A DNA stretch of 64,000 nucleotides from Paenibacillus sp. JJ-100 (GTDB taxonomy: Bacteria > Bacillota > Bacilli > Paenibacillales > Paenibacillaceae), in contig NZ_CAOJCM010000001.1 in NCBI RefSeq assembly GCF_948329825.1, positions 186,001-250,000 on the forward strand, given 5' to 3'. Below are positions 35,700-45,446 of the stretch, in pieces. The translations under genes and the position numbers were made by a program. Below the pieces are notes generated by a model. That model worked only from the letters and a program-made list of their open reading frames with translations. It was not told the origin of the DNA and ran no database searches. The stretch's first letter is position 1. Each line of letters starts with the position of its first letter.

Positions 35700-36326
35700 A
35701 TGTCTAATGTTCTTTTTATTAAAGCGAATGACCGTCCTGCGGATCAAGCAATCAGTGTTCAATTGTACGATGCATTCCTGAGCGCATACAAAGAGTCCCA
35801 CCCAGGTGATACCATCACTGAGCTGGATCTTTACAATACAGATCTTCCATACTACGGTAACACTGTAATTACTGGTGGCTACAAAGCAGCTAACGGTATC
35901 GAAGCAACTCCGGAAGAGCAAAAAGCAGCAGCACTTGCTGCACAATTGCAAGATCAATTCCTGGCAGCTGATAAAGTAGTATTTGCTTTCCCATTGTGGA
36001 ACTTCACTGTGCCAGCACCACTTGTGAACTACATCTCTTACCTGAGCCAAGCAGGAAAAATGTTCAAATACACTGCTGAAGGCCCTGTAGGTCTGGTAGG
36101 CGACAAAAAAGTGGCTTTGTTGAACGCACGTGGTAGCGTATATTCCGCAGAGCCTATGGCATCTGCTGAAATGTCCGTTCGTTATGTAACTAACGTACTT
36201 AACTTCTGGGGCATCCAAAACCCTGAGTTGGTAATTGTTGAAGGACACAATGCTGCTCCTGATCGTTCCCAAGAGATCGTAGAAGCTGGTTTGAGATTGG
36301 CTAAAGAAGTAGCAGCACGCTTCTAA
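35700..36326 (+). CDS. azoR: FMN-dependent NADH-azoreductase
   Basis: This 208-residue flavodoxin-like quinone/azo reductase has the flavin-binding start SNVLFIKANDRPADQA and the signature AFPLWNFTVPAPLVNYISYLSQAGKMFKYT. KVALLNARGSVYS contacts the FMN ring. It uses NADH to reduce quinones and azo dyes by two electrons, limiting thiol and oxidative stress. The start ATG has GGGGGAAA upstream. Codon use is strongly biased, suggesting good expression. It is followed by a strong terminator. Confidence 0.92.
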   Translation: MSNVLFIKANDRPADQAISVQLYDAFLSAYKESHPGDTITELDLYNTDLPYYGNTVITGGYKAANGIEATPEEQKAAALAAQLQDQFLAADKVVFAFPLWNFTVPAPLVNYISYLSQAGKMFKYTAEGPVGLVGDKKVALLNARGSVYSAEPMASAEMSVRYVTNVLNFWGIQNPELVIVEGHNAAPDRSQEIVEAGLRLAKEVAARF

Positions 36327-36350
36327 GTTGATCCAATACTGCTCTAAATC

Positions 36351-36392
36351 AAACGCCCGTCGTTTCCGAATGGAGATGACGGGCGTTTTTTG
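36351..36392 (+). terminator. Terminator after azoR
   Basis: AAACGCCCGTC/GACGGGCGTTT, 16-nt loop, then TTT. Confidence 0.92.
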
Positions 36393-36471
36393 TTGTGCTG
36401 TTTGGAGTGACAGGGAAGCCGAATTCTATTTATGTTTCACGAATGTAAATATAACGCAAGCTCCGTATCGT

Positions 36472-37356
36472 TCAGTTTTTGGTTGTGTTCAGGAGGTAAC
36501 GTTCAGTGACCTCGGCAACTTCAGCTATATCAGCAATCTCATCGATTGAATTCAATAATAGTTCCTCCGAGTCGATATAGAATGTCCCATCTGGATGTTG
36601 ATCTGTCGAGTTATCAGTTTCTCCATCTGTCAGACCATAATCATGCATCATAAGCGCATGTTCCGTCAGTGCCTCTATACCTTTGGTGCTTAGGATATAT
36701 TTCCCACGAGAAAGACGTTCAAACCAGCCGTAATAGTTTTTCTGCAGAATCGATGCCGCTGAACCTACACCGGTCTGCCGTGCCAGTACAGCGGGTGAAG
36801 ATTCACCACTGGATCTCAGCGCAGTTGCGACACGTATAGCTTTTTCCCGGTAAGCTGTCATCAACTGCCGGCCTGTACTGCCGCCTGTATTATAGTCTCC
36901 GCTCCGTTCACCAAATTCCTTAAGGAGACGCTGGCGGCGTATCCCTCCTTTGCGTGTAGGCTGGGGAAGTCTGCCCGTGCCGGAGTTCATAGCTGGCTCA
37001 CATAAAACATCGATGAGAGGTGCTTTGGTTTTGTAAAAAGTAACGGTCATTAGCCCCAGGCCAAGCTGACTGCACAGTGCGGTTAGCTCGCCCCAGCGCT
37101 GGTTGACAGCTCCGCGCTTACTACGATTGCGCTCCACCGCCAGATAAACAAGCGGGCTGAGTTTCAGGCGTTGCATCCCCTGCAATAGCAGAGACAGGTT
37201 AAATGTCTTTTTCATCTCTACAATAAGAGGTTCATCTTGATCTGCTCTAACTCCAACCAGGTCACAATGCTTGACTTCGGCCTTGACATTGAAACCACGT
37301 TGCTCAAAAAAAGCTTTGACAGGGGAATAGAGCTCCGTTTCGTATTGTACAGCCAT
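36472..37356 (-). CDS. DUF2161 protein, predicted PD-(D/E)xK-type nuclease
   Basis: This 294-residue protein has an N-terminal domain (1-110) with the restriction-like fold pattern: Glu in ETELYSPVKAFFEQRGF, Asp in HCDLVGVRAD and the E-x-K in LIVEMKKTF. This corresponds to DUF2161, annotated as a putative PD-(D/E)xK phosphodiesterase. A basic linker (RKGGIRRQRLLKEFGER) and a winged-helix-like C-terminal part follow (AIRVATALRSSGESSPAVLARQTGV...YYGWFERLSRGKYILSTKG). ATG at 37356 has AGGAAGGAG 7 nt upstream. It may act in DNA repair; its substrate is unknown. Confidence 0.82.
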   Translation of the reverse strand: MAVQYETELYSPVKAFFEQRGFNVKAEVKHCDLVGVRADQDEPLIVEMKKTFNLSLLLQGMQRLKLSPLVYLAVERNRSKRGAVNQRWGELTALCSQLGLGLMTVTFYKTKAPLIDVLCEPAMNSGTGRLPQPTRKGGIRRQRLLKEFGERSGDYNTGGSTGRQLMTAYREKAIRVATALRSSGESSPAVLARQTGVGSAASILQKNYYGWFERLSRGKYILSTKGIEALTEHALMMHDYGLTDGETDNSTDQHPDGTFYIDSEELLLNSIDEIADIAEVAEVTERYLLNTTKN

Positions 37357-37714
37357 GTATTTACTCCTTCCTGGATCATTTATCCGCATTCATTTCATGG
37401 TCCGTTATCCTTGATTAGAACCCTCATTATAGCATAATCATTCTTTTTTTTCTGAGGTCATAAGATGTCTGATAGATCAACAAAAACGTAAATTTCAAGG
37501 TGAAGGTTTGAAAAAAAAGAGGTCAACTTATCCTCATCGCCGCATAGGTATGTAATACACTTTTCACATTCATACAAGAGTTTTGGAACAAGGATAGCGG
37601 GACTATGCCGGACCGCAGAAGGGTATTCAAGCAGGAGCTGTAATTCTATTGATATCTTCATACCATTCGGAATGGTTGACAATCACACTAAAGGAGCCAT
37701 GGGAGGTACCGAGC

Positions 37715-39610
37715 ATGAATATTTTTGAACGCGTTGCGGAATATCGGGCAGAGAGTGACCGTTTGTCATGGAACGGAACATTTGAAGATTATATTGCACT
37801 GCTGAGAGAGGACCCGACTCCTGCGATGACGGCTCACGCACGAGTATATCAGATGATTGAATCATTTGGGGTAGAAGAGGTCGGAGGGCACAAGCGCTAC
37901 AAATTTTTCGAGCAGGAAATCTTTGGACTGGATCGTTCCATTGAGAAGCTGGTAGAGGAATATTTTCATTCGGCCGCACGCCGTCTGGATGTACGTAAGC
38001 GGATTTTGCTTCTGATGGGACCGGTCAGTGGAGGGAAATCTACACTGGTGACGTTGCTGAAGCGAGGGCTGGAACAATTTTCACGTACAGAAAAAGGAGC
38101 AGTCTATGCTATAGAAGGATGCCCGATGCATGAAGAGCCACTGCATCTCATTCCGCTTGAACTTCGGCCTGATGTAGAAAAAGAGATTGGTGTGCGGATC
38201 GAGGGCAACCTGTGCCCGTCGTGCCAGATGCGACTTCGCACTGAGTATGATGGAGATATCAGCAAGGTCCGAGTGGAACGGGTTATTATCTCGGAAGATA
38301 ATCGGGTCGGTATTGGTACGTTTAGCCCTTCAGATCCGAAATCACAAGATATCGCGGACCTTACAGGCAGTATTGACTTCTCTACCATTACCGAATTTGG
38401 ATCGGAATCTGATCCACGAGCATATCGTTTTGACGGGGAACTGAATAAGGCGAACCGTGGTCTGATGGAGTTTCAGGAGATGCTGAAATGTGATGAGAAG
38501 TTTCTGTGGAATCTGCTTTCCCTGACGCAGGAAGGGAACTTTAAGGCTGGTCGGTTCGCGTTGATCAGTGCGGATGAGATGATTGTGGCTCACACAAACG
38601 AGTCTGAGTATAAGTCCTTTATTTCTAATAAGAAAAATGAGGCTCTGCAGTCACGGATGATTGTCATGCCGATTCCATATAACCTGAAGGTGTCAGAGGA
38701 AGAGAAAATCTACGCCAAGCTCATTCAGCAAAGTGATATGAAACATGTGCATATTGCACCGCATGCGTTGCGAACGGCTGCAATCTTTTCTATACTCACC
38801 CGCTTGAAAGAAACCAAGAAACAGGGCATGGATCTGGTGAAAAAAATGCGGATGTACGACGGGCAAGAGGTCGAAGGGTACAAGGAAGCTGATCTGCGTG
38901 AAATGCAAAATGAATATTTGGACGAGGGCATGTCTGGTATTGATCCACGGTACGTCATTAACCGGATATCCAGTGCTTTGATTAAGCAGAATCTTCAATG
39001 CATTAACGCGCTGGATATCCTGCGTGCAATCAAGGATGGGCTGGACCAGCACGCTTCCATAACGAAGGAAGAACGCGAGCGTTATTTGAATTTTATCGCA
39101 CTGGCACGTAAAGAGTATGATGAGCTTGCGAAAAAAGAAGTACAGAAGGCCTTTGTATACTCGTTCGAAGAGTCCGCCAAAACATTGTTTGAGAATTATC
39201 TGGATAACATCGAAGCTTTCTGCAATTGGTCCAAAATCCGTGATCCGCTCACAGATGAAGAGATGGACCCCGATGAGAGATTAATGCGCTCCATTGAAGA
39301 GCAGATCGGTATCTCTGAGAATGCGAAAAAAGCGTTCAGGGAAGAGATTCTGATTCGAATTTCGGCATATTCCCGCAAGGAGCGCAAGTTCGAATATAGC
39401 AGTCATGATCGGCTGCGAGAAGCTATTGAAAAGAAACTGTTTGCTGACCTTAAGGACATTGTTAAAATAACGACTTCTACAAAAACGCCAGATGCTGCAC
39501 AGTTGAAACGGATGAACGAAGTGATCAAACGTCTTATTGAAGAACATGGATATACGGCTGCTAGCGCTAATGAATTGTTAAGATACGTGGGTAGTTTGCT
39601 CAACCGCTAA
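37715..39610 (+). CDS. prkA: PrkA family serine protein kinase / AAA+ protein
   Basis: This 631-residue protein has an N-terminal PrkA AAA+ domain with Walker A in LLMGPVSGGKSTLVTLL. Later segments include FQEMLKCDEKFLWNLLSLTQEGNFK, and the C-terminal part carries the kinase-like region. In Bacillus PrkA is needed for efficient sporulation; in Escherichia the homologue YeaG acts with YeaH and YcgB in starvation. The partners yhbH and spoVR are in this same window, about 11 kb away on the other strand. ATG has GGGAGG 8 nt upstream; an upstream in-frame start lacks a ribosome site. Confidence 0.93.
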   Translation: MNIFERVAEYRAESDRLSWNGTFEDYIALLREDPTPAMTAHARVYQMIESFGVEEVGGHKRYKFFEQEIFGLDRSIEKLVEEYFHSAARRLDVRKRILLLMGPVSGGKSTLVTLLKRGLEQFSRTEKGAVYAIEGCPMHEEPLHLIPLELRPDVEKEIGVRIEGNLCPSCQMRLRTEYDGDISKVRVERVIISEDNRVGIGTFSPSDPKSQDIADLTGSIDFSTITEFGSESDPRAYRFDGELNKANRGLMEFQEMLKCDEKFLWNLLSLTQEGNFKAGRFALISADEMIVAHTNESEYKSFISNKKNEALQSRMIVMPIPYNLKVSEEEKIYAKLIQQSDMKHVHIAPHALRTAAIFSILTRLKETKKQGMDLVKKMRMYDGQEVEGYKEADLREMQNEYLDEGMSGIDPRYVINRISSALIKQNLQCINALDILRAIKDGLDQHASITKEERERYLNFIALARKEYDELAKKEVQKAFVYSFEESAKTLFENYLDNIEAFCNWSKIRDPLTDEEMDPDERLMRSIEEQIGISENAKKAFREEILIRISAYSRKERKFEYSSHDRLREAIEKKLFADLKDIVKITTSTKTPDAAQLKRMNEVIKRLIEEHGYTAASANELLRYVGSLLNR

Positions 39611-39631
39611 ACAGCGGCACCATTCCGAATT

Positions 39632-39686
39632 AGGTCCTGAAGATTTGTTGTGAGGCTCCTTCGCAACCCATTCAGGACCTTTTTAT
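39632..39686 (+). terminator. Terminator after prkA
   Basis: AGGTCCTGAA/TTCAGGACCT with a 29-nt loop, then TTTTT. Confidence 0.85.
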
Positions 39687-39829
39687 TTTTAGAAACTTCA
39701 TTACATAAATATAACAATTTTCAAATTAAATAGTTCTTAAGATATATGTTTGTTTAGGTAGTTTAGTCTATAATCAATTAAATCTTATTAATTAAGAAGA
39801 ACTTTGATGAGGAGCTGAATTGATCTGAT

Positions 39830-40831
39830 ATGGGTAACATTTCAGTAGAAAGACAGAAACAACTGGATTATGTAGGATTAACGGAACAAGATTTTAAACT
39901 GCTTGCGGAACATCGCCCTGTTTTCGAGAGGGTTGTTGACGAAGTGGTCGATCATTTTTATAAACATATCGGGAAGTATCCAGAATTGATGGAGCTGATC
40001 TCCCGTTTCTCCAATATTGACCGATTGAAGGAAACGCAGCGGATGTACTGGTTATCCATGACAGATGGCAATGTAGATGATGATTATATTGAACAACGTA
40101 TCACAATTGGACTCGTTCACTCACGCATTGGACTGACGAGCAACTATTATTTGGGCGCCTACATGGCCTATCTGGATATAGCTACCAACGTATTTCAACG
40201 GCTTATCCCGGAGTCATGGCATCTCGTCATCCATGCACTGAGCAAAATGTTCAATCTGGATTCACAACTCGTTTTGGAAGCATACGAAAAGAAAGAAAAA
40301 GGACAGTTACAGCAGCTTACTGCGGATCAGGACCATACCCTGCAAGCCATTACGAAAATTACTCAGGAGCTCACAGGCATGATTACGGAGTTAAACCAAA
40401 ATGCAATGTCTATCTCCGCTGTAGCGAATGAAACGGTGGCTTCCCAGGATCAAGCCCATGAGTTACTGGATGAATTGACTGGTGAAATGCAGCAGATTGA
40501 GAAGATGGGCGAGCTGATCCGTGAAATATCCGATCAAAGTCACTTAGTCGGGTTGAACGCTGCAATAGAGGCAGCACATGCCGGAGAGTTTGGACGGGGA
40601 TTTGAAGTGGTTGCGAGCGAAGTGCGCAAGCTGGCAGCGAGCTCCAAAGATGCACAAGGAACGATCCAATCCAATCTGGATCAGATCATGGCAAAATTAA
40701 AAAAAGTGCAGCAGGAGTCTGACCGTACATCGATCGGAGCACGGAGCCAAGCGTCACGTTCATCCGAGCTTGCGGTTTTTGCCACAGCCATGGAGAGACT
40801 TGCAACAGACTTGAGAAAATTGGAAAATTAG
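39830..40831 (+). CDS. Short globin-coupled methyl-accepting sensor (HemAT-like)
   Basis: This is a 333-residue soluble sensor. Residues 1-175 form a protoglobin domain ([36 protein letters not shown]) with the proximal haem His probably in [10 protein letters not shown]. Residues 190-333 form an MCP signalling coiled coil with the conserved tip [38 protein letters not shown]. HemAT of Bacillus has about 432 residues; here the MCP helices are about 100 residues shorter. It should sense oxygen or other diatomic gas and signal to CheA/CheW, or serve a non-chemotaxis role. No che genes are nearby. Confidence 0.88.
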   Translation: MGNISVERQKQLDYVGLTEQDFKLLAEHRPVFERVVDEVVDHFYKHIGKYPELMELISRFSNIDRLKETQRMYWLSMTDGNVDDDYIEQRITIGLVHSRIGLTSNYYLGAYMAYLDIATNVFQRLIPESWHLVIHALSKMFNLDSQLVLEAYEKKEKGQLQQLTADQDHTLQAITKITQELTGMITELNQNAMSISAVANETVASQDQAHELLDELTGEMQQIEKMGELIREISDQSHLVGLNAAIEAAHAGEFGRGFEVVASEVRKLAASSKDAQGTIQSNLDQIMAKLKKVQQESDRTSIGARSQASRSSELAVFATAMERLATDLRKLEN

Positions 40832-40969
40832 CATCATAAGCCTCGGTTACGCATGGAACCTTTCATACCGTTTTGGGCAATAATAAGCTATAATGGGTAG
40901 ACAAACCTGCCGATGTTATAGATCATATAGCCGGAGCCAGGAGATTTGAAAAGAGGTCGAGGTGATTAA

Positions 40970-42001
40970 ATGGCTTCCATCCATGATGTGGCCAAAGAGG
41001 CGGGGGTTTCCGTTGCAACCGTTTCCAAAGTATTGAATGACTATCCTGATGTTAGCGAAAAAACACGAAAAAAAGTGAACTTAGCCATTGAACTATTAAA
41101 ATATCAACCGAATGTGGTCGCACGTGGACTGGTTAAACGCCGTTCTTGGACAGTGGGTGTACTGCTAACGGTTCCATTTACTAACCCATTTGTATCCGAA
41201 TTACTTGAAGGTATCAAAACAGCATTAGAAAACAGCGGCTATGATCTAGTTCGATTATCAACCCGGTTTGATGACCCTACATATTCATTCATTAAGCACT
41301 GCCGTAGTCGCAATGTCGATGGCGTTGTCGTTTTCGGTGAGGGCCGTGAAAATAAAAGCATTCAGGAACTGGTCACTGCAGAGATTCCGACCATGTTCAT
41401 CGACACAGACTTATTTGGCAAACGCGCGGGCTACATTACGACAGACAATGTGAATGGGATTGCAATGGCGGTTAAGCATCTTCATGAGCTTGGGCATCGC
41501 AAGATTGCCTATATCTCAGGTACGCTAGGGCCTGCTGTGGCCAATCTTCGTTTAGACGGATATAAGGAAGGGCTTCGTTTGTGTGGCATTCCTTATGCAA
41601 CGATATATCTGGAAGTCTGTGACTATTCATTTGATGGTGGCGCCAAGGCAGCTCGGCGATTACTGGCTCTTCGGGAACAGCCCACAGGCATTATCTGTGC
41701 CTCTGATATGTCTGCTTTTGGTGCCATCCATGAGATTGAGAAGCATGGGTTCAGTGTGCCAGAGGATATTTCCGTCGTTGGATTTGACAATACGTATTAT
41801 GCTGAAGTGTTTAAGCCCGGATTAACAACGGTGAATCAGAATATCTACACGATCGGCATTCGAGCTATTGAGAATCTGATCGCGATGATTGAAAATTCAT
41901 CCTTTACCCCTCCTGTATTGACGGAACCAGCAAATTTAATTATTCGACAGACGACAGCACCAGTGAATGAAACATATCCAGAAACATCTGCACAGCCCTA
42001 G
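40970..42001 (+). CDS. LacI-family transcriptional regulator
   Basis: This 343-residue repressor has an N-terminal HTH (MASIHDVAKEAGVSVATVSKVLNDYPDVSEKTR), a hinge (YQPNVVARGLVKRRSWTVGVLL) and a sugar-binding domain ending with VVGFDNTYYAEVFKPGLTTVNQN. Its stop codon is inside its own terminator hairpin. It lies just upstream of the xylanase gene in the same orientation, and a CG-centred palindrome resembling a cre/LacI operator precedes that gene, so control of the xylanase by this protein or by CcpA is plausible. ATG has AGAGGTCGAGG upstream. Confidence 0.9.
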   Translation: MASIHDVAKEAGVSVATVSKVLNDYPDVSEKTRKKVNLAIELLKYQPNVVARGLVKRRSWTVGVLLTVPFTNPFVSELLEGIKTALENSGYDLVRLSTRFDDPTYSFIKHCRSRNVDGVVVFGEGRENKSIQELVTAEIPTMFIDTDLFGKRAGYITTDNVNGIAMAVKHLHELGHRKIAYISGTLGPAVANLRLDGYKEGLRLCGIPYATIYLEVCDYSFDGGAKAARRLLALREQPTGIICASDMSAFGAIHEIEKHGFSVPEDISVVGFDNTYYAEVFKPGLTTVNQNIYTIGIRAIENLIAMIENSSFTPPVLTEPANLIIRQTTAPVNETYPETSAQP

Positions 42002-42014
42002 GCTGTGCTTTTTT
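41990..42014 (+). terminator. Terminator overlapping the end of the LacI gene
   Basis: GCACAGCC/GGCTGTGC with loop CTA and TTTTTT; the TAG stop codon (41999-42001) lies in the loop and 3' arm. Confidence 0.88.
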
Positions 42015-42153
42015 ATATACGGGATAAGATGATAATAGAGAAGTCGCAACCATGTGGACGATAAGGATCATGGGATTATAAGTATAAAAATAGGGGGTTG
42101 AACACTAAATTTCTATATTTACAATAAAAGAGGCAATGACATAAATTTAAAAA

Positions 42154-42167
42154 TGTAACCGCTTACT
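42154..42167 (+). promoter_or_regulatory. cre-like operator upstream of the xylanase gene
   Basis: TGTAACCGCTTACT fits the catabolite-response consensus (TGNAANCGNWNNCW) and equally a LacI-family palindrome. The rest of the 380-nt gap holds a strong ribosome-like AGGAGG at 42212 followed by short frames, and the palindrome CAGCTTAAGCTG near 42260. Confidence 0.5.
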
Positions 42168-42384
42168 TTAAATAGAAAGTAGGTTCTCCAAGGCATAATC
42201 ATGCTCACTTGAGGAGGTTATGGACCGTGCATTGTATGTTTCTGATCCCATCCGTGCGGCAGCTTAAGCTGTCGTCTGTGAACAGACCAGCAGAGGAAAT
42301 CCATGCATGCAGAAGTGTGTCGTGAAATGCCTATGTTTGACCGCGTTACAGGATGGATGATCAAATTCATAAGGAGGAATGGAT

Positions 42385-45153
42385 GTGCGGGGAAGATGGT
42401 TGAGGTTATGCTTGGCGACCGTGCTGATCTTTAGCTTGTTACCAAGTATCGGAGTCAGAGAAGGGAAGGCTAGCGCAGCTAATACAGGGGATATTTTGTT
42501 ATCTCATTCGTTTGAGGATGGAAATCTCGGAGACTGGCGTGCTCGTGGTACGGAAAAGCTAGATGTTGTCAGCGGTATTGGGCATGATAGTAATCGCAGT
42601 TTGAAAACTTCTTCTCGGACGGAGACATACCATGGACCGCTATTAGAAGTGTTGCCGTACCTGCAAAAAGGAAGTACCGTCCATGTCTCCTTCTGGGCGA
42701 TGTATGACGAAGGACCTGCAACACAGGTTATTAATGGCTCTTTGGAAAAGGAGTTTAACGGTGATGCATCTAAGCTTGAATATGCGACCTTTGCTTCTAC
42801 GACACTGAACAAAGGGCAATGGAAGAAGATCGAAGCAGATATCATTGTACCTGCTGAGAGTACAGGCGTAAGCGGATTTCGTATATACGCCGAGACACCA
42901 TGGAAGCAATCTTCCGAAGTGACGGAGACAGACACGATTCCTTTCTACGTGGATGATGTACAGATTACAGCGACAGAAGCGATCGGAATCGAGAAGGACA
43001 TACCGGACTTGGGCAAAACGCTGGGTACATCCTATGCTCTTGGGGCAGCTATTGATCAGACAGCTCTGAACGAACAGGACCCACACTCTGATCTGCTTAA
43101 GAAACATTTTAAAAGTATTACAGCAGGCAACTTCATGAAAATGGATGCGATGCAGCCGACAGAAGGCAATTTCGTCTGGTCGGAGGCGGATCGACTGGTC
43201 AACTTTGCTGCAGCGAATAATATGGAGATTAGAGGCCATACGTTGCTCTGGCACAGTCAAGTGCCGGACTGGTTTTTTACCGATCCTAATGACTCATCGA
43301 AGCCAGCTACGCGGGAGCAACTACTGCAACGCATGAAAACACATATTCAAACGATTGTAAGTCGGTATAAAGGCAAGGTGCATACGTGGGACGTTGTCAA
43401 TGAAGTTATCTCGGACGGTGGCGGTTTGCGTAATCAGGCGAGCGGTTCCAAATGGAGAGATATCATCGGCGATGTAGACGGCGATGGAGATGACAGTGAC
43501 TATATTGAACTGGCTTTCCGTTATGCACGTGAGGCTGATCCTGACGCAGTGCTGGTCATTAATGATTATGGCATTGAAGGCAGTGTCAATAAAATGAACG
43601 ATATGGTCAAGCTTGTGGAGAAACTGCTGGCTAAAGGTACGCCGATTGATGCGATCGGTTTTCAGATGCACGTGTCCATGTATGGACCAGATATAAAACA
43701 GATTCGTGAAGCATTCAACCGCGCTGTTGCTCTTGGTGTTCACATTCAAGTGACAGAGCTGGATATGTCGATTTACTCCGGTAACTCTGAGCAGGAGAAA
43801 CCTGTAACGAACGAGATGATGCTGGAGCAGGCTTATCGTTACCGTGCCTTGTTTGATCTGTTCAAGGAATTCGATGATCGAGGTGTCATGGACAGTGTGA
43901 CGTTATGGGGACTTGCAGATGACGGCACATGGCTAGATGATTTTCCTGTCAAAGGCAGAAAGGATGCACCGTTGCTGTTTGACCGTAAGCTGAAGGCCAA
44001 ACCGGCATATTGGGCATTGGTAGATCCGGCATCGCTGCCTGTATATCGAAATGAATGGACCGCCGCCCAGTCGAAGGTGTCCTTGCCTGACCGTAAAGGA
44101 CAGGAGGATATCCTCTGGGGAGCAGTGAAGTCGCAGATATTCTCTCATGTCATTGAAGGTACTTCAGGCACGACAGGCGAAGTGAAGATGTTATGGGATG
44201 GAAAAAAATTAAATCTGCGTATTGAAGTAAAAGACGCTACACGCTTTAAGGGTGATCAGGTCGAGGTCTTTGTAAGTTCCGAAGATCTGACAGCCAGCAA
44301 GAAAAACAGCACACCGAGAGATGGACAATATCTCTTCAATCGGGATGGCAGCAAAGGCAAAGACCAAAAGCTCTACCAGGTAAAAGAGAATAAATCGGAA
44401 TATATTGTGTATGCTTCGCTCCCATTAGAAGACTTGAAAGAAGGTAATGTGCTATCTCTGGATTTCCGTATTACGGATAAACAGGCTGATGGTAAATCCT
44501 CGATTATTGTCTGGAACGATACAAATAATGAGCAGCCACAGAAGAAAGAAAGTCGAGGCAAGCTCAAGTTAGGCCCTGAGTTGAAACAAGTTAAAGTCAC
44601 GTACGGAACTCCTGTGGTGGATGGCAAGGAAGATAAGCTATGGAAAAAAGCTGCATCCATCACAACGGATGTAACTGTTGTGGGCAATTCCGGTGCCAAG
44701 GCTAAGGCGAAGCTGCTGTGGGATGAAAAGTATCTCTACGTGCTCGCTAATGTCAATGATCCTCTACTCAGTAAAAAAAGCGCTAATGCCCATGAACAAG
44801 ACTCCATTGAGTTATTCATTGATCTGAACAAGAATCAGACGAGTAGCTATGAGGATGATGATGCGCAGTACCGAATTAATTTCGACAATGAAGCTTCTTT
44901 TGGAGGTAACGCCCGCAAAGAGCAGTTCAAATCGACCGCCCTTCTGACCAAAGATGGGTATATGATCGAGGCTGCCATTCCACTTGAGAATGTGAACTCC
45001 AAGCAGAGCAAATGGATTGGTTTCGATCTTCAGGTGAATGATGACGGTGCGGGGGATGGCAAACGAAGCAGTGTCTTCATGTGGAGTGATCCTTCAGGCA
45101 ATTCGTACCGCGACACGTCCGGATTTGGTAGCCTGTTTCTGGTGAAAAAATAG
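42385..45153 (+). CDS. Secreted multidomain GH10 endo-1,4-beta-xylanase (CBM22-GH10-CBM9-CBM9)
   Basis: This is a 922-residue xylan hydrolase. The signal peptide is about residues 1-31, ending GKASA. CBM22 (35-195) begins SHSFEDGNLGDWRARG. The GH10 barrel (about 205-555) has the acid/base Glu in TWDVVNEVISDGG and the nucleophile Glu in VQVTELDMSIYSG-like context (IQVTELDMS), plus RGHTLLWHSQVPDWFF. Two CBM9 modules follow (about 560-725 and 730-920, e.g. LWDEKYLYVLANVNDPLL). No SLH anchor is present, so it is released. A GTG at 42385, 7 nt after AAGGAGG, is the better start; the ATG at 42379 is only 1 nt from it. Confidence 0.93.
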   Translation: MRGRWLRLCLATVLIFSLLPSIGVREGKASAANTGDILLSHSFEDGNLGDWRARGTEKLDVVSGIGHDSNRSLKTSSRTETYHGPLLEVLPYLQKGSTVHVSFWAMYDEGPATQVINGSLEKEFNGDASKLEYATFASTTLNKGQWKKIEADIIVPAESTGVSGFRIYAETPWKQSSEVTETDTIPFYVDDVQITATEAIGIEKDIPDLGKTLGTSYALGAAIDQTALNEQDPHSDLLKKHFKSITAGNFMKMDAMQPTEGNFVWSEADRLVNFAAANNMEIRGHTLLWHSQVPDWFFTDPNDSSKPATREQLLQRMKTHIQTIVSRYKGKVHTWDVVNEVISDGGGLRNQASGSKWRDIIGDVDGDGDDSDYIELAFRYAREADPDAVLVINDYGIEGSVNKMNDMVKLVEKLLAKGTPIDAIGFQMHVSMYGPDIKQIREAFNRAVALGVHIQVTELDMSIYSGNSEQEKPVTNEMMLEQAYRYRALFDLFKEFDDRGVMDSVTLWGLADDGTWLDDFPVKGRKDAPLLFDRKLKAKPAYWALVDPASLPVYRNEWTAAQSKVSLPDRKGQEDILWGAVKSQIFSHVIEGTSGTTGEVKMLWDGKKLNLRIEVKDATRFKGDQVEVFVSSEDLTASKKNSTPRDGQYLFNRDGSKGKDQKLYQVKENKSEYIVYASLPLEDLKEGNVLSLDFRITDKQADGKSSIIVWNDTNNEQPQKKESRGKLKLGPELKQVKVTYGTPVVDGKEDKLWKKAASITTDVTVVGNSGAKAKAKLLWDEKYLYVLANVNDPLLSKKSANAHEQDSIELFIDLNKNQTSSYEDDDAQYRINFDNEASFGGNARKEQFKSTALLTKDGYMIEAAIPLENVNSKQSKWIGFDLQVNDDGAGDGKRSSVFMWSDPSGNSYRDTSGFGSLFLVKK

Positions 45154-45353
45154 GTCTGCGGATAGAACTATGAACCCGTTATATGATGAAGAGTTGCAGC
45201 GGAGAAGCCAGGTACAGCTGAGTTATGCTTCTGGAAATAAGTGTTGATTTTCGCAGCTGGGACGTTTAGACTATATACATCGATTATATGCGGGTTTCAA
45301 ATGTATGCCAAACGGTTTATGACTGAGTCGCTAATCTCGAAGTCAAATGATAC

Positions 45354-45397
45354 GGAGCGAGTGCCTGTCATCCAGACAGTGCGCTCGCTTCTTTTTC
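45354..45397 (+). terminator. Terminator after the xylanase gene
   Basis: GGAGCGAGTGCCTGTC and GACAGTGCGCTCGCTTC form a long stem with a 5-nt loop, then TTTTT. The preceding 200 nt hold nothing recognised. Confidence 0.85.
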
Positions 45398-45446
45398 ATA
45401 TTTTACAACATACATATGAGATCTCCCGGCTGAAAGGACAGAGTGA

